The notes: generated by a model not told the origin, from the sequence alone. A stretch of DNA of 17,653 nt from an uncultured Paraburkholderia sp. (GCA_937917025.1 CALFSF010000575.1:1-17653); one strand, 5' to 3'; shown: positions 6,343 to 14,285, counted from the stretch's first letter. Program-made: numbers and translations.

Positions 6343-7887
6343 TTATGAACGCTGCGGATTCAGCTTGTCGACGTTCGAGTACAGCTTGTTGAGCGCCGAG
6401 ATATACGCTTTCGCGGAAGCCGCGACGATATCCGGATCGGTGCCGACGCCGTTCACGATGCGGCCGCTCTTCGACAGGCGCACCGTCACTTCGCCCTGCG
6501 CCTGCGTGCCCGTCGTGATCGCGTTCACCGAGTAAAGCAGCAGCTCCGAGCCGCTGCCCACTTCGGTTTCGATCGCGTTCAACGTGGCGTCGACCGGACC
6601 GTTGCCGCGCGCTTCGCCGGTCACTTCCTTGCCTTCCATCGAGAACACGATCTTCGCGTGCGGCTGCTCGCCCGTTTCCGAGTGCTGCGACAGCGAAACG
6701 AACCTGTAATGTTCCTTTTCGTGAGCCTCAGCGGATTCTTCCGTCACGATCGAGATGATGTCCTCGTCGAAGATTTCCGCCTTGCGGTCGGCGAGCTCCT
6801 TGAAGCGCGCGAACGCCGTGTTCAGCTCGCCTTCGCTTTCGAGCGAAATGCCCAGTTCCTGCAGACGCTGCTTGAATGCGTTACGGCCCGACAGCTTGCC
6901 GAGCACGATCTTGTTCGCGCTCCAGCCCACGTCTTCGGCACGCATGATTTCGTACGTGTCGCGCGCCTTCAGCACGCCGTCCTGGTGAATGCCGGACGCG
7001 TGGGCAAACGCGTTCGCGCCCACCACGGCCTTGTTCGGCTGCACGACAAAACCCGTGATCTGCGAGACGAGCTTCGATGCCGGCACGATCTGCGTCGTGT
7101 CGATGCCCAGATCGAGGCCGAAGTAATCCTTGCGGGTCTTCACGGCCATGACGATTTCCTCGAGCGACGTATTGCCCGCGCGCTCGCCGAGACCGTTGAT
7201 CGTACATTCGACCTGGCGCGCGCCGCCGATCTGCACACCCGCCAGCGAGTTCGCCACGGCCATGCCGAGATCGTTGTGGCAGTGCACGGAGAACACCGCC
7301 TTGTGCGAGTTCGGGATGCGCTCGCGCAGATCCTTCACGAGCTTGCCGTACAGTTCCGGCACGCCGTAGCCGACGGTGTCGGCGATATTGATCGTGGTCG
7401 CGCCTTCGGCGATCACCGCTTCGAGCACGCGGCACAGAAAATCCATATCCGTGCGGCTGCCGTCTTCCGGCGAGAACTCGACGTCGTCCGTGAACTTGCG
7501 TGCGAAACGCACCGCGAGTTTCGCCTGCTCGAACACCTGTTCCGGCGTCATGCGCAGCTTCTTTTCCATGTGCAACGCCGACGTCGCGATGAACGTGTGG
7601 ATGCGGAAGTGGCTGGCGGGCTTCAACGCATCGGCGGCGCGCTGGATGTCCTTGTCGTTCGCGCGGGCGAGCGAGCAGATCGTGCTGTCCTTGATCATCG
7701 AGGCGATCGTGTGGATCGAATCGAAATCGCCGTTCGAGCTGGCGGCGAAACCGGCTTCGATGACGTCCACTTTCATCCGTTCGAGCTGCCTCGCGATACG
7801 GATTTTTTCTTCCTTCGTCATCGACGCACCCGGCGACTGCTCGCCGTCGCGCAACGTCGTGTCGAATATGATCAGCTTGTCTGCCAT
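6343..7887 (-). CDS. leuA: 2-isopropylmalate synthase
   Basis: LeuA condenses 2-ketoisovalerate with acetyl-CoA, the first committed step of leucine synthesis, and is normally inhibited by leucine. The 514-residue product has the HMGL-like TIM-barrel signature IFDTTLRDGEQSPG at residues 7-20 (Asp9 and the later HCHND supply metal ligands), GLGERAGNTSLEE, and ASGIHQDGVLK. The C-terminal regulatory LeuA dimer domain covers about residues 390-505 (AKIVFSMEGKEVTGEARGNG, LYSVNAITTGTQAQGEVTV). The start is the ATG at 7885-7887 with GGAG 6 nt upstream; an in-frame upstream ATG would add eight residues with no family match. It is the last gene of the minus-strand ilv/psd/pss block but has a separate promoter and an unusual leader. 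Confidence 0.97.
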   Translation of the reverse strand: MADKLIIFDTTLRDGEQSPGASMTKEEKIRIARQLERMKVDVIEAGFAASSNGDFDSIHTIASMIKDSTICSLARANDKDIQRAADALKPASHFRIHTFIATSALHMEKKLRMTPEQVFEQAKLAVRFARKFTDDVEFSPEDGSRTDMDFLCRVLEAVIAEGATTINIADTVGYGVPELYGKLVKDLRERIPNSHKAVFSVHCHNDLGMAVANSLAGVQIGGARQVECTINGLGERAGNTSLEEIVMAVKTRKDYFGLDLGIDTTQIVPASKLVSQITGFVVQPNKAVVGANAFAHASGIHQDGVLKARDTYEIMRAEDVGWSANKIVLGKLSGRNAFKQRLQELGISLESEGELNTAFARFKELADRKAEIFDEDIISIVTEESAEAHEKEHYRFVSLSQHSETGEQPHAKIVFSMEGKEVTGEARGNGPVDATLNAIETEVGSGSELLLYSVNAITTGTQAQGEVTVRLSKSGRIVNGVGTDPDIVAASAKAYISALNKLYSNVDKLNPQRS

Positions 7888-7939
7888 GTCGGGTCTCCGG
7901 GACTCAATCAAATGTGGGGATGAAGATACGGAATTCGGG

Positions 7940-8043
7940 TGTTTGCGCCACCGCTGGCGACGCTAAACAACAGACGAGGCAGACGGAGGGCGAAAACAGT
8001 CAGCGCGGCAGGCGCGCTAGCGCTAGTGCGCATAGGGGCGCAC
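7940..8043 (-). promoter_or_regulatory. leuA leader RNA with three successive hairpins
   Basis: In the leuA 5' leader the minus strand forms three local stems. Stem 1 is GTGCGC/GCGCAC (8038-8043 with 8026-8031, loop 6). Stem 2 is AGCGCG/CGCGCT (8013-8018 with 8002-8007, loop 5). Stem 3 is an outer TGTTT/AAACA (7965-7969 with 7940-7944) and inner CGCCA/TGGCG (7955-7959 with 7946-7950). Stems 1 and 2 fall inside the putative leader peptide frame. No T-run follows stem 3, so it is not a standard intrinsic attenuator; any control could act through Rho or through translation. Together with the promoter and the pssA 3' structure this accounts for most of the 318 bases between leuA and pssA. Confidence 0.45.
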
Positions 8044-8083
8044 CGGCTTGAAGAGACAGGATGGGGAACGTGAAAATAACCAT
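8000..8083 (-). CDS. putative leucine-rich leader peptide upstream of leuA (27 aa)
   Basis: A 27-codon frame runs from ATG (8081-8083) to TGA (8000-8002) and reads MVIFTFPILSLQ then AGAPLCALALARLPR. Six of 27 residues are leucine, and three of these use CTA, normally a rare leucine codon in GC-rich Burkholderiaceae genes. The ATG lies 7 nt after the -10 box, about where transcription should begin, so the message would be leaderless. Leucine leader peptides with rare leucine codons control leu operons by attenuation in enteric bacteria. Against it, leucines are scattered rather than in a run and no intrinsic terminator follows. A second overlapping frame (7908-8033, 41 codons) also contains several leucines and cannot be excluded. 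Confidence 0.4.
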   Translation of the reverse strand: MVIFTFPILSLQAGAPLCALALARLPR

Positions 8084-8090
8084 GTCGGCG

Positions 8091-8119
8091 ACTATAGCGG
8101 CAATCCGGAAATCGCGCAA
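8091..8119 (-). promoter_or_regulatory. sigma-70-type promoter of leuA
   Basis: On the minus strand TTGCGC (8114-8119) is followed after exactly 17 bp by TATAGT (8091-8096). The predicted start of transcription coincides with the ATG at 8083 of the small frame, leaving a leader of about 196 nt before leuA. It lies just beyond the pssA 3' hairpins, so leuA can be expressed apart from pssA. Confidence 0.65.
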
Positions 8120-8149
8120 TTAGCGGTGCACCCGGTGCCCGAAACGGGA

Positions 8150-8184
8150 GGCGGCAGCCAGGGGGCCGCCGCTTTGTCCTGGCT
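8150..8184 (-). terminator. overlapping hairpins at the pssA 3' end (possible weak terminator)
   Basis: Two stems interlock on the minus strand. AGCCAGG (8178-8184) pairs with CCTGGCT (8156-8162), and GGCGGC (8165-8170) pairs with GCCGCC (8150-8155). Each arm pair lies in or across the loop of the other, so they are alternatives or an H-type pseudoknot. Only CCCGTTT follows, so termination would be weak or Rho-assisted. Confidence 0.4.
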
Positions 8185-8205
8185 TCCTGCCACGCCAGAC
8201 AGGGT

Positions 8206-9072
8206 TCAGTGATCGCGCTGGGACGAACGGGCCGGGTTCGCCCTGCCCCGGAGCGTCTGGTAGCCCCAGAACACATAGCCCGACAGCCCGTACAGCACGA
8301 AGAGGCCGAACAGCATCAACGGCGGATCGGACGACACCAGCACGAACGCCATCACGACCAGCAGGATCACGCCGAACGGCACGCGATGCCGCACGTCGAG
8401 CGCCTTGCCGCTGTAGAACGGCGCGTTCGACACCATCGTCACGCCTGCATAGATCGTCAGCACGAACGCGACCCACGGCAGCCAGACGAGCTTCAGCGGC
8501 ACGCGGTTATCGGTGGCGAGCCACACGAAGCCCGCGATCAGCGCCGCCGCGGCCGGACTCGGCATGCCCTGGAAGAAGCGCTTGTCGACCACGCCGATGT
8601 TCGTGTTGAAGCGCGCAAGCCGCAGCGCCGCGCCCGAGCAGTACACGAACGCCGCGAGCCAGCCCCACCGGCCGAGGTCCTTCAGGATCCATTCGTACAT
8701 CACGAGCGCCGGCGCGACGCCGAACGACACCATGTCCGAGAGGCTGTCGAACTGTTCGCCGAACGCGCTCTGCGTATGCGTCATGCGCGCGACGCGGCCG
8801 TCCATGCCGTCGAGCACCATCGCCACGAAGATCGCGATCGCCGCGATTTCGAAGCGCACGTTCATCGCCTGCACGACGGCGAAGAAGCCGCAGAAGAGCG
8901 CGGCGGTCGTGAAGGCGTTCGGCAGCAGATAGATGCCGCGCTTGCGCAGGAACTGCTGGCGCGCGGCACGCCGGCTGTCGACGATGCCCGGCTCCTGGAC
9001 CGGCTTGTTACGGCGAAAAGGCCTGGGCTGCGGGCCGGCGCTGCGCGGTCGACGCGGTTTGAATGCGGCCAT
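8206..9072 (-). CDS. pssA: CDP-diacylglycerol--serine O-phosphatidyltransferase (phosphatidylserine synthase)
   Basis: This integral membrane enzyme makes phosphatidylserine from CDP-diacylglycerol and serine, the step before decarboxylation to phosphatidylethanolamine. The 288-residue protein carries the complete CDP-alcohol phosphatidyltransferase motif D-x2-D-G-x2-A-R-x8-G-x3-D-x3-D at residues 88-113 (Asp88, Asp91, Gly92, Ala95, Arg96, Gly105, Asp109, Asp113). Several hydrophobic helices follow the basic, proline-rich N-terminus of about 45 residues. It is the membrane type II enzyme, unlike the phospholipase D-like type I enzyme of E. coli. The ATG at 9070-9072 has AAGGAGG 5 nt upstream. 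It lies 20 bp after psd on the same strand, so the two successive pathway enzymes are co-expressed. Confidence 0.95.
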   Translation of the reverse strand: MAAFKPRRPRSAGPQPRPFRRNKPVQEPGIVDSRRAARQQFLRKRGIYLLPNAFTTAALFCGFFAVVQAMNVRFEIAAIAIFVAMVLDGMDGRVARMTHTQSAFGEQFDSLSDMVSFGVAPALVMYEWILKDLGRWGWLAAFVYCSGAALRLARFNTNIGVVDKRFFQGMPSPAAAALIAGFVWLATDNRVPLKLVWLPWVAFVLTIYAGVTMVSNAPFYSGKALDVRHRVPFGVILLVVMAFVLVSSDPPLMLFGLFVLYGLSGYVFWGYQTLRGRANPARSSQRDH

Positions 9073-9092
9073 CGAAACCTCCTTGTGCCGCG

Positions 9093-9731
9093 TTATAGTT
9101 CAGCGAGGATCGTCGACGAGGCAGATACTTTCTCGCCAATCGATACGCGCGGACGGCTGCCCACCGGTAGATATACATCGACACGCGAACCGAAACGGAT
9201 GAAGCCATAGCGTTGCCCGCGCGTGAGCGGTTCGCCAGCACGCACATAGCAAAGAATCCGGCGTGCGATGAGACCCGCGATCTGCACCGACGTGACCGTC
9301 TGGCCGCTCGCCGTCTCGATCACCAGCGCATTGCGCTCGTTCTCGAGCGACGCCTTGTCGACCGCGGCGTTCAGGTAGGCACCCGGAAAATATTCGACCT
9401 TCGAGATCGCGCCATCCACCGGCGAGCGTTGCGAGTGAACGTTGAACACATTCATGAACACGCTGATCTTCAGCGCTTCGCGGTTGGCGTACGGGTCACG
9501 CGCTGTTTCGACGGCGACGATGCGGCCGTCGGCGGGACACAGCACGGCGTTGGCCTGCGTGGGAATCGGGCGAGCCGGATCGCGGAAGAACTGAACGATG
9601 AAAATCAGGATCAGCCAGAACGGCCATGCAAAGCCGAACCCCGCGATGGCATGGATCAACAACGCAACGACGGCCGCGATGGCGATGAACGGCCAGCCTT
9701 CGCGCGCGATGATCGGATGAGGGTAATTCAT
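9093..9731 (-). CDS. psd: phosphatidylserine decarboxylase proenzyme, short type
   Basis: Psd decarboxylates phosphatidylserine to phosphatidylethanolamine using a pyruvoyl group made by self-cleavage. The 212-residue product fits the short psd family. It has membrane-spanning hydrophobic segments at about residues 13-31 and 34-48, then FFRDP, the conserved PADG (65-69), FMNVFNVHSQRSP with His99, and the cleavage site RFGS at 179-182. Cleavage between Gly181 and Ser182 would leave a 31-residue alpha chain beginning with the pyruvoyl group. The start is the ATG at 9729-9731, where the conserved sequence begins; only a weak ribosome binding site is visible. The open frame extends far upstream through ilvC in another register, which is not coding. 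It lies between ilvC and pssA, after the ilvC terminator. Confidence 0.93.
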   Translation of the reverse strand: MNYPHPIIAREGWPFIAIAAVVALLIHAIAGFGFAWPFWLILIFIVQFFRDPARPIPTQANAVLCPADGRIVAVETARDPYANREALKISVFMNVFNVHSQRSPVDGAISKVEYFPGAYLNAAVDKASLENERNALVIETASGQTVTSVQIAGLIARRILCYVRAGEPLTRGQRYGFIRFGSRVDVYLPVGSRPRVSIGEKVSASSTILAEL

Positions 9732-9768
9732 GAGTGGCTTCAGTATTTTTGTAAAACCGTAGGATAGC

Positions 9769-9806
9769 AAAAGCCGCCCAGGGTTCATCACACCTGGGCG
9801 GCTTTT
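9769..9806. terminator. intrinsic terminator after ilvC
   Basis: AAAAGCCGCCCAGG (9769-9782) pairs perfectly with CCTGGGCGGCTTTT (9793-9806) around a 10-nt loop: 14 pairs, GC-rich, ending in TTTT on either strand. It should stop ilvBHC transcription before psd, so psd-pssA need read-through or their own promoter. No convincing promoter was found in the 37 bp before psd. Confidence 0.9.
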
Positions 9807-9871
9807 GAGAACATCCGGCAATGCGTTCGCGATTGCTGCGAACGCACAAACCGGACGAATGCAGCGCTGGC

Positions 9872-10888
<1,017 letters not shown>

Positions 10889-10943
10889 GTTCGTTCCTTG
10901 GCGATATTCAGAGAGATTCAGGTACTGCGTGTTGTGTGCTGCT

Positions 10944-10981
10944 GGCCGGATTCGCGTCATGGACGGCGCGCGGATCCGGCC
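10944..10981 (-). other. strong hairpin in the ilvH-ilvC intergenic region
   Basis: GGCCGGATTCGCG (10944-10956) and CGCGGATCCGGCC (10969-10981) pair at 12 of 13 positions around a 12-nt loop. There is no T-run, so it is not a typical terminator. A role in mRNA processing or in setting ilvC levels apart from ilvBH is inferred. Confidence 0.6.
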
Positions 10982-11000
10982 GTGATCGATGCAAACGGCG

Positions 11001-11492
11001 TCACACCTTCAGAATGCGTTCGCCGCGCCCGATCCCCGAGCTGCCCGTGCGGACCGTTTCGAGAATCGCGGTAGCGTCGAGCCCTTCGATGAAGGCATCG
11101 AGCTTGCCGCTCGCGCCCGTCAGTTCGATCGTGTAGGTCTTTTCGGTGACGTCGATGATGCGGCCGCGGAAAATATCCGACATCCGTTTCATCTCCTCAC
11201 GCTCCTTGCCGACCGCCCTTACCTTGATCAACATCAGCTCTCGCTCGATATGGGCGCCCTCGGTAAGGTCGACCACTTTCACCACCTCGATCAGGCGGTT
11301 CAGATGCTTCGTGATCTGTTCGATCACGTCGTCCGAGCCAATGGAAACGATGGTCATGCGCGACAGCGAATGGTCTTCGGTCGGGGCCACCGTCAAGGTT
11401 TCAATGTTGTAGCCGCGTGCCGAAAAAAGACCGACCACGCGCGACAGCGCGCCCGGTTCGTTTTCCAGCAGCACTGAAATAATGTGTCTCAT
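11001..11492 (-). CDS. ilvH: acetolactate synthase small (regulatory) subunit
   Basis: IlvH binds the catalytic subunit, raises its activity and confers valine feedback inhibition. The 163-residue product begins MRHIISVLLENEPGALSRVV, the ACT-domain opening of this family, continues with GLFSARGYNIETLTVAPTED, and has a C-terminal acetolactate synthase small-subunit domain (MLIKVRAV to the end). Length is standard for IlvH. The ATG at 11490-11492 follows a GAAG-type ribosome binding site. It lies 115 bp downstream of the large-subunit gene and upstream of ilvC. Confidence 0.96.
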   Translation of the reverse strand: MRHIISVLLENEPGALSRVVGLFSARGYNIETLTVAPTEDHSLSRMTIVSIGSDDVIEQITKHLNRLIEVVKVVDLTEGAHIERELMLIKVRAVGKEREEMKRMSDIFRGRIIDVTEKTYTIELTGASGKLDAFIEGLDATAILETVRTGSSGIGRGERILKV

Positions 11493-11545
11493 GTTTCGCT
11501 TCTTCCAGATGTCGATGTATCGATGTATGCGGGCCGGTTCGCGCC

Positions 11546-11589
11546 GCTTCGTCCGCTGCCGCCCTTTGTGAAGGCGCGCGCGACGAAGC
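11546..11589 (-). other. hairpin in the ilvB-ilvH intergenic region
   Basis: GCTTCGTC (11546-11553) pairs with GACGAAGC (11582-11589), and the interior can pair again (CGCC and GGCG with a bulge). No T-run follows. It resembles the hairpin at the ilvH-ilvC junction in placement and may mark mRNA processing. Confidence 0.45.
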
Positions 11590-11607
11590 CAGCGTCAGAA
11601 ACGGTCG

Positions 11608-13371
11608 TTATAGATCTTCCGAACCCATGAGCATCTCCGTGATGCCCTTGCCGGCCTGAACCATCGGCCAGACGTTTTCGGTCGGATCGGTCTGGAAATC
11701 GAGAAACACCGTGCGATCTTTCAGGCGCAGCGCTTCCTTCAACGCCGGTTCGACATCCGCGGTCTTTTCGATGCGCATGCCGACGTGTCCATAGGCTTCG
11801 GCGAGCTTCACGAAGTCGGGCAGCGCATCCATGTACGAATGCGAATAGCGCTTGCTGTATTCGATCTGCTGCCACTGGCGCACCATGCCCAGATAGCGGT
11901 TGTTCAGCGAAATGATCTTCACCGGCGTGTCGTACTGCTTGCAGGTGGAGAGTTCCTGGATGCACATCTGGATCGAGCCTTCGCCCGTGATGCAGAGCAC
12001 GTCGTCGTCCGGGTGCGCCATCTTCACGCCCATCGCGGCCGGCAGGCCGAAGCCCATCGTGCCGAGGCCACCGGAATTGATCCAGCGGCGCGGCTTGTTG
12101 AAGCGGTAGAACTGCGCCGCCCACATCTGATGCTGGCCGACGTCGGAACACACGAAGGCATTGCCGTCGGTCAGCTCCCACGCCTTTTCCACCACGTACT
12201 GCGGCTTGATGATCTCGCTCTTGCGGTCGAACTTCAGGCAGTCCTTCGCGCGCCAGGCCTCGATGTCCTTCCACCAGCCGGCGAGCGCCGCGGTGTCGGG
12301 GCCATGCTCGGCCGTCTGCAACTGCTCGATCAATTCCTTCAGCACTTCCTTCACGTCGCCGACGATCGGAATGTCGACCTTGACGCGCTTGGAGATGGAA
12401 GAAGGATCGATGTCGATATGGATGATCTTGCGCGGCCGCGACGCGAAGTGCGCGGGATCGCCGATCACACGGTCGTCGAAACGCGCGCCGATCGCGATCA
12501 GCACGTCGCAGTGCTGCATCGCCATGTTGGCTTCGTACGTGCCGTGCATGCCGAGCATGCCGAGGAATTTCCTGTCGCTCGCGCGGTAGCCGCCCAGACC
12601 CATCAGCGTGTTGGTGACCGGGTAACCGAGCAGATCGGCGAACTGGTTCAGCTCGCGCGACGCATCCGCGAGGATGATGCCGCCGCCGGTGTAGATATAC
12701 GGACGCTGCGCCGACAGCAGCAAGGCGACCGCCTTGCGGATCTGGCCGGAGTGGCCCTTCGTGACCGGGTTATACGAGCGCAGCGAGACGCTCTTGAGCG
12801 GCTCGTACTGGCAAGGCGTCTTCGACACGTCTTTCGGAATGTCGATGAGCACCGGGCCGGGCCGGCCGGTACGGGCGATAAAGAACGCTTTCTTGACGGT
12901 GGCGGCGAGGTCGCGCACGTCCTTCACGAGGAAGTTGTGCTTCACGCACGGACGCGTGATGCCGACCGTATCGCACTCCTGGAACGCATCCTGGCCGATC
13001 GCGGCGGTCGGAACCTGCCCGCTGATCACGACCATCGGAATCGAATCCATGTAGGCGGTGGCGATGCCCGTCACCGCATTGGTGACGCCGGGACCGGAGG
13101 TCACGAGACAGACGCCGACCTTGCCGGTCGAGCGCGCGTAGGCGTCGGCGGCGTGAACCGCGGCCTGTTCATGGCGCACGAGAACGTGCTGGAACTTGTC
13201 CTGCTTGTACAGCTCGTCGTAGATGTAGAGTACCGAGCCGCCGGGATAGCCCCAGATGAATTCGACGTCTTCGTCGGCCAGTGCCTTCATGAGCACGGTG
13301 GCGCCGATAGAGTCAGCTTCGTGAGGGGGAGTCGTATCCGACGTGGAGAATTCCGCGCTGGGCATATTCAT
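11608..13371 (-). CDS. ilvB: acetolactate synthase large (catalytic) subunit, acetohydroxyacid synthase
   Basis: This thiamine-diphosphate enzyme condenses pyruvate with a second pyruvate or 2-ketobutyrate, the first shared step of valine, leucine and isoleucine synthesis. The 587-residue protein has the N-terminal TPP-binding domain (IWGYPGGSVLYIYDELY; catalytic Glu68 in VRHEQAAVHAADAYAR), GPGVTNAVTGIATAY, a central FAD-binding-like domain (LMGLGGYRASDRKFLGMLGMHG cut at its middle) and the C-terminal TPP domain. The metal motif reads GEGS (463-466) rather than GDG and ends at Asn490-Asn491. The first ATG (13369-13371) is preferred because AAGGTG precedes it by 4 nt; an ATG two codons later is possible. 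It is the first gene of the ilvBHC operon; ilvI is an equally used name. Confidence 0.96.
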   Translation of the reverse strand: MNMPSAEFSTSDTTPPHEADSIGATVLMKALADEDVEFIWGYPGGSVLYIYDELYKQDKFQHVLVRHEQAAVHAADAYARSTGKVGVCLVTSGPGVTNAVTGIATAYMDSIPMVVISGQVPTAAIGQDAFQECDTVGITRPCVKHNFLVKDVRDLAATVKKAFFIARTGRPGPVLIDIPKDVSKTPCQYEPLKSVSLRSYNPVTKGHSGQIRKAVALLLSAQRPYIYTGGGIILADASRELNQFADLLGYPVTNTLMGLGGYRASDRKFLGMLGMHGTYEANMAMQHCDVLIAIGARFDDRVIGDPAHFASRPRKIIHIDIDPSSISKRVKVDIPIVGDVKEVLKELIEQLQTAEHGPDTAALAGWWKDIEAWRAKDCLKFDRKSEIIKPQYVVEKAWELTDGNAFVCSDVGQHQMWAAQFYRFNKPRRWINSGGLGTMGFGLPAAMGVKMAHPDDDVLCITGEGSIQMCIQELSTCKQYDTPVKIISLNNRYLGMVRQWQQIEYSKRYSHSYMDALPDFVKLAEAYGHVGMRIEKTADVEPALKEALRLKDRTVFLDFQTDPTENVWPMVQAGKGITEMLMGSEDL

Positions 13372-13454
13372 TGTTCACCTTTCGAATTTTCGGCAAAAAA
13401 TTGATCGGGTGCTCTCTGCCGGGCTTGTGGCTCGGGTTCAAGCGGCGCGTCCAG

Positions 13455-13488
13455 TTTGACAGGTGAGCTTCTTGGGCCACACCTCAAA
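13455..13488 (-). other. imperfect hairpin in the ilv leader
   Basis: On the minus strand TTTGA-GGTG (13480-13488) can pair with CACC-TCAAA arms (13455-13465, with a 2-nt bulge) about 25-55 nt past the predicted ilv transcription start. No ATG-initiated leader peptide is present in 13372-13512. A T6 tract lies close to ilvB (13395-13400 region) but has no clear stem before it. Confidence 0.3.
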
Positions 13489-13519
13489 TGAGACAGGTCA
13501 CTTATGTTGCGAACCGTTG

Positions 13520-13548
13520 ACGATATCCGCTGTCGCGATATTGGTCAA
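13520..13548 (-). promoter_or_regulatory. sigma-70-type promoter of the ilvBHC operon
   Basis: On the minus strand TTGACC (13543-13548) is followed after exactly 17 bp by TATCGT (13520-13525), placing the transcription start near 13512 and a leader of about 140 nt before ilvB. It lies in the 350-bp divergent region shared with the sigma factor gene. The remainder of that region (13560-13721) shows no further gene or convincing promoter for the sigma factor. Confidence 0.6.
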
Positions 13549-13557
13549 GCAGATATT
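13522..13557. repeat. three GATAT motifs spaced exactly 15 bp across the ilv promoter
   Basis: GATATC at 13522, GATATT at 13537 and GATATT at 13552 recur with a 15-bp period. The first overlaps the ilv -10, the second lies in the spacer and the third just upstream of the -35. Such spacing suggests a repeated protein-binding site. This is seen directly; the binding protein is unknown. Confidence 0.45.
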
Positions 13558-13721
13558 TCCGCGGCGCGGCACGTTCCGGGAAGCGGACAGGCACGTTTTA
13601 CCGTCGCGGGCAGCCGGCGCCCTCTTTTCCCTGGCGCGGGCAAAAGTTTGTTAGCATCCGCGGGTTTTACGACATTTTTCGACCGATTACGCGCACGCCC
13701 GCTGCGCCGACCCCCAAACGG

Positions 13722-14285
13722 ATGGCATCAGACAAGGAACTCGCCGATTTTCTGGCGGGCGTCGAGAGGCGCGCATTCAAGCAGACGGTCTACGCCGTGC
13801 GGGATGATGACGCCGCGCTCGATATCGTGCAGGACGCGATGATCAAGCTCGCCGAAAAATACGGCGACCGTCCTTCGGCCGAACTCCCGCTTTTGTTTCA
13901 GCGTATTCTCCAGAATACGATGCACGACCACTTCCGCCGGCAGAAAGTGCGGAATACGTGGGTCAGCCTGTTCTCGTCGCTCGGCGGCGCCGATGACGAC
14001 GATTTCGACCTGCTGGAAACCTTCGAGGCCCAGGAGGGATCGGCTGCGGCGGAGAGCAGCGAACAGCGTCTCGCGCGCGAACAGGTCCTGCAACTGATCG
14101 ACGAAGAAATCCAGAAACTGCCTGCACGTCAACGGGAGGCCTTTCTCATGCGTTACTGGGAAGATATGGATGTCGCTGAGACCGCCGCCGCCATGGGCTG
14201 TTCGGAGGGCAGTGTGAAAACGCACTGCTCGCGGGCCACCCACACGCTGGCGCACGCGCTCAGGGCCAAAGGAATCACGCTATGA
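13722..14285 (+). CDS. ECF-type RNA polymerase sigma factor
   Basis: The 187-residue product has the two-domain layout of extracytoplasmic-function sigma factors. Sigma-2 covers about residues 14-78 (RRAFKQTVYAV, ALDIVQDAMIKLAEKYG, LFQRILQNTMHDHFRR). An acidic linker follows (DDDDFD at 91-96, then Glu/Ala/Ser-rich). Sigma-4 spans about 121-180 with LPARQREAFLMRYWEDMD and the helix-turn-helix VAETAAAMGCSEGSVKTHCSRA. It would direct RNA polymerase to a dedicated set of promoters. Only a weak ribosome binding site precedes the ATG at 13722. The stop codon overlaps the next gene's ATG (ATGA), so the pair is translationally coupled, as in many sigma/anti-sigma pairs. It is divergent from ilvB. Its target promoters and signal are unknown. 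Confidence 0.93.
   Translation: MASDKELADFLAGVERRAFKQTVYAVRDDDAALDIVQDAMIKLAEKYGDRPSAELPLLFQRILQNTMHDHFRRQKVRNTWVSLFSSLGGADDDDFDLLETFEAQEGSAAAESSEQRLAREQVLQLIDEEIQKLPARQREAFLMRYWEDMDVAETAAAMGCSEGSVKTHCSRATHTLAHALRAKGITL

Noticed and set aside
7908..8276. 122-codon minus-strand frame between pssA and leuA
   Set aside because: It starts inside pssA, crosses its stop and the leuA promoter, and has no recognisable domain; only its last 41 codons were kept in mind as an alternative leader frame.
11785..13404. 539-codon plus-strand frame opposite ilvB
   Set aside because: Antisense to a highly conserved gene and also crosses its start; no domain is visible.
13456..13484. Plus-strand TTGACA at 13456 as a promoter for the sigma factor
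   Set aside because: No acceptable -10 follows at 15-19 bp, and the site is over 260 bp from the gene.
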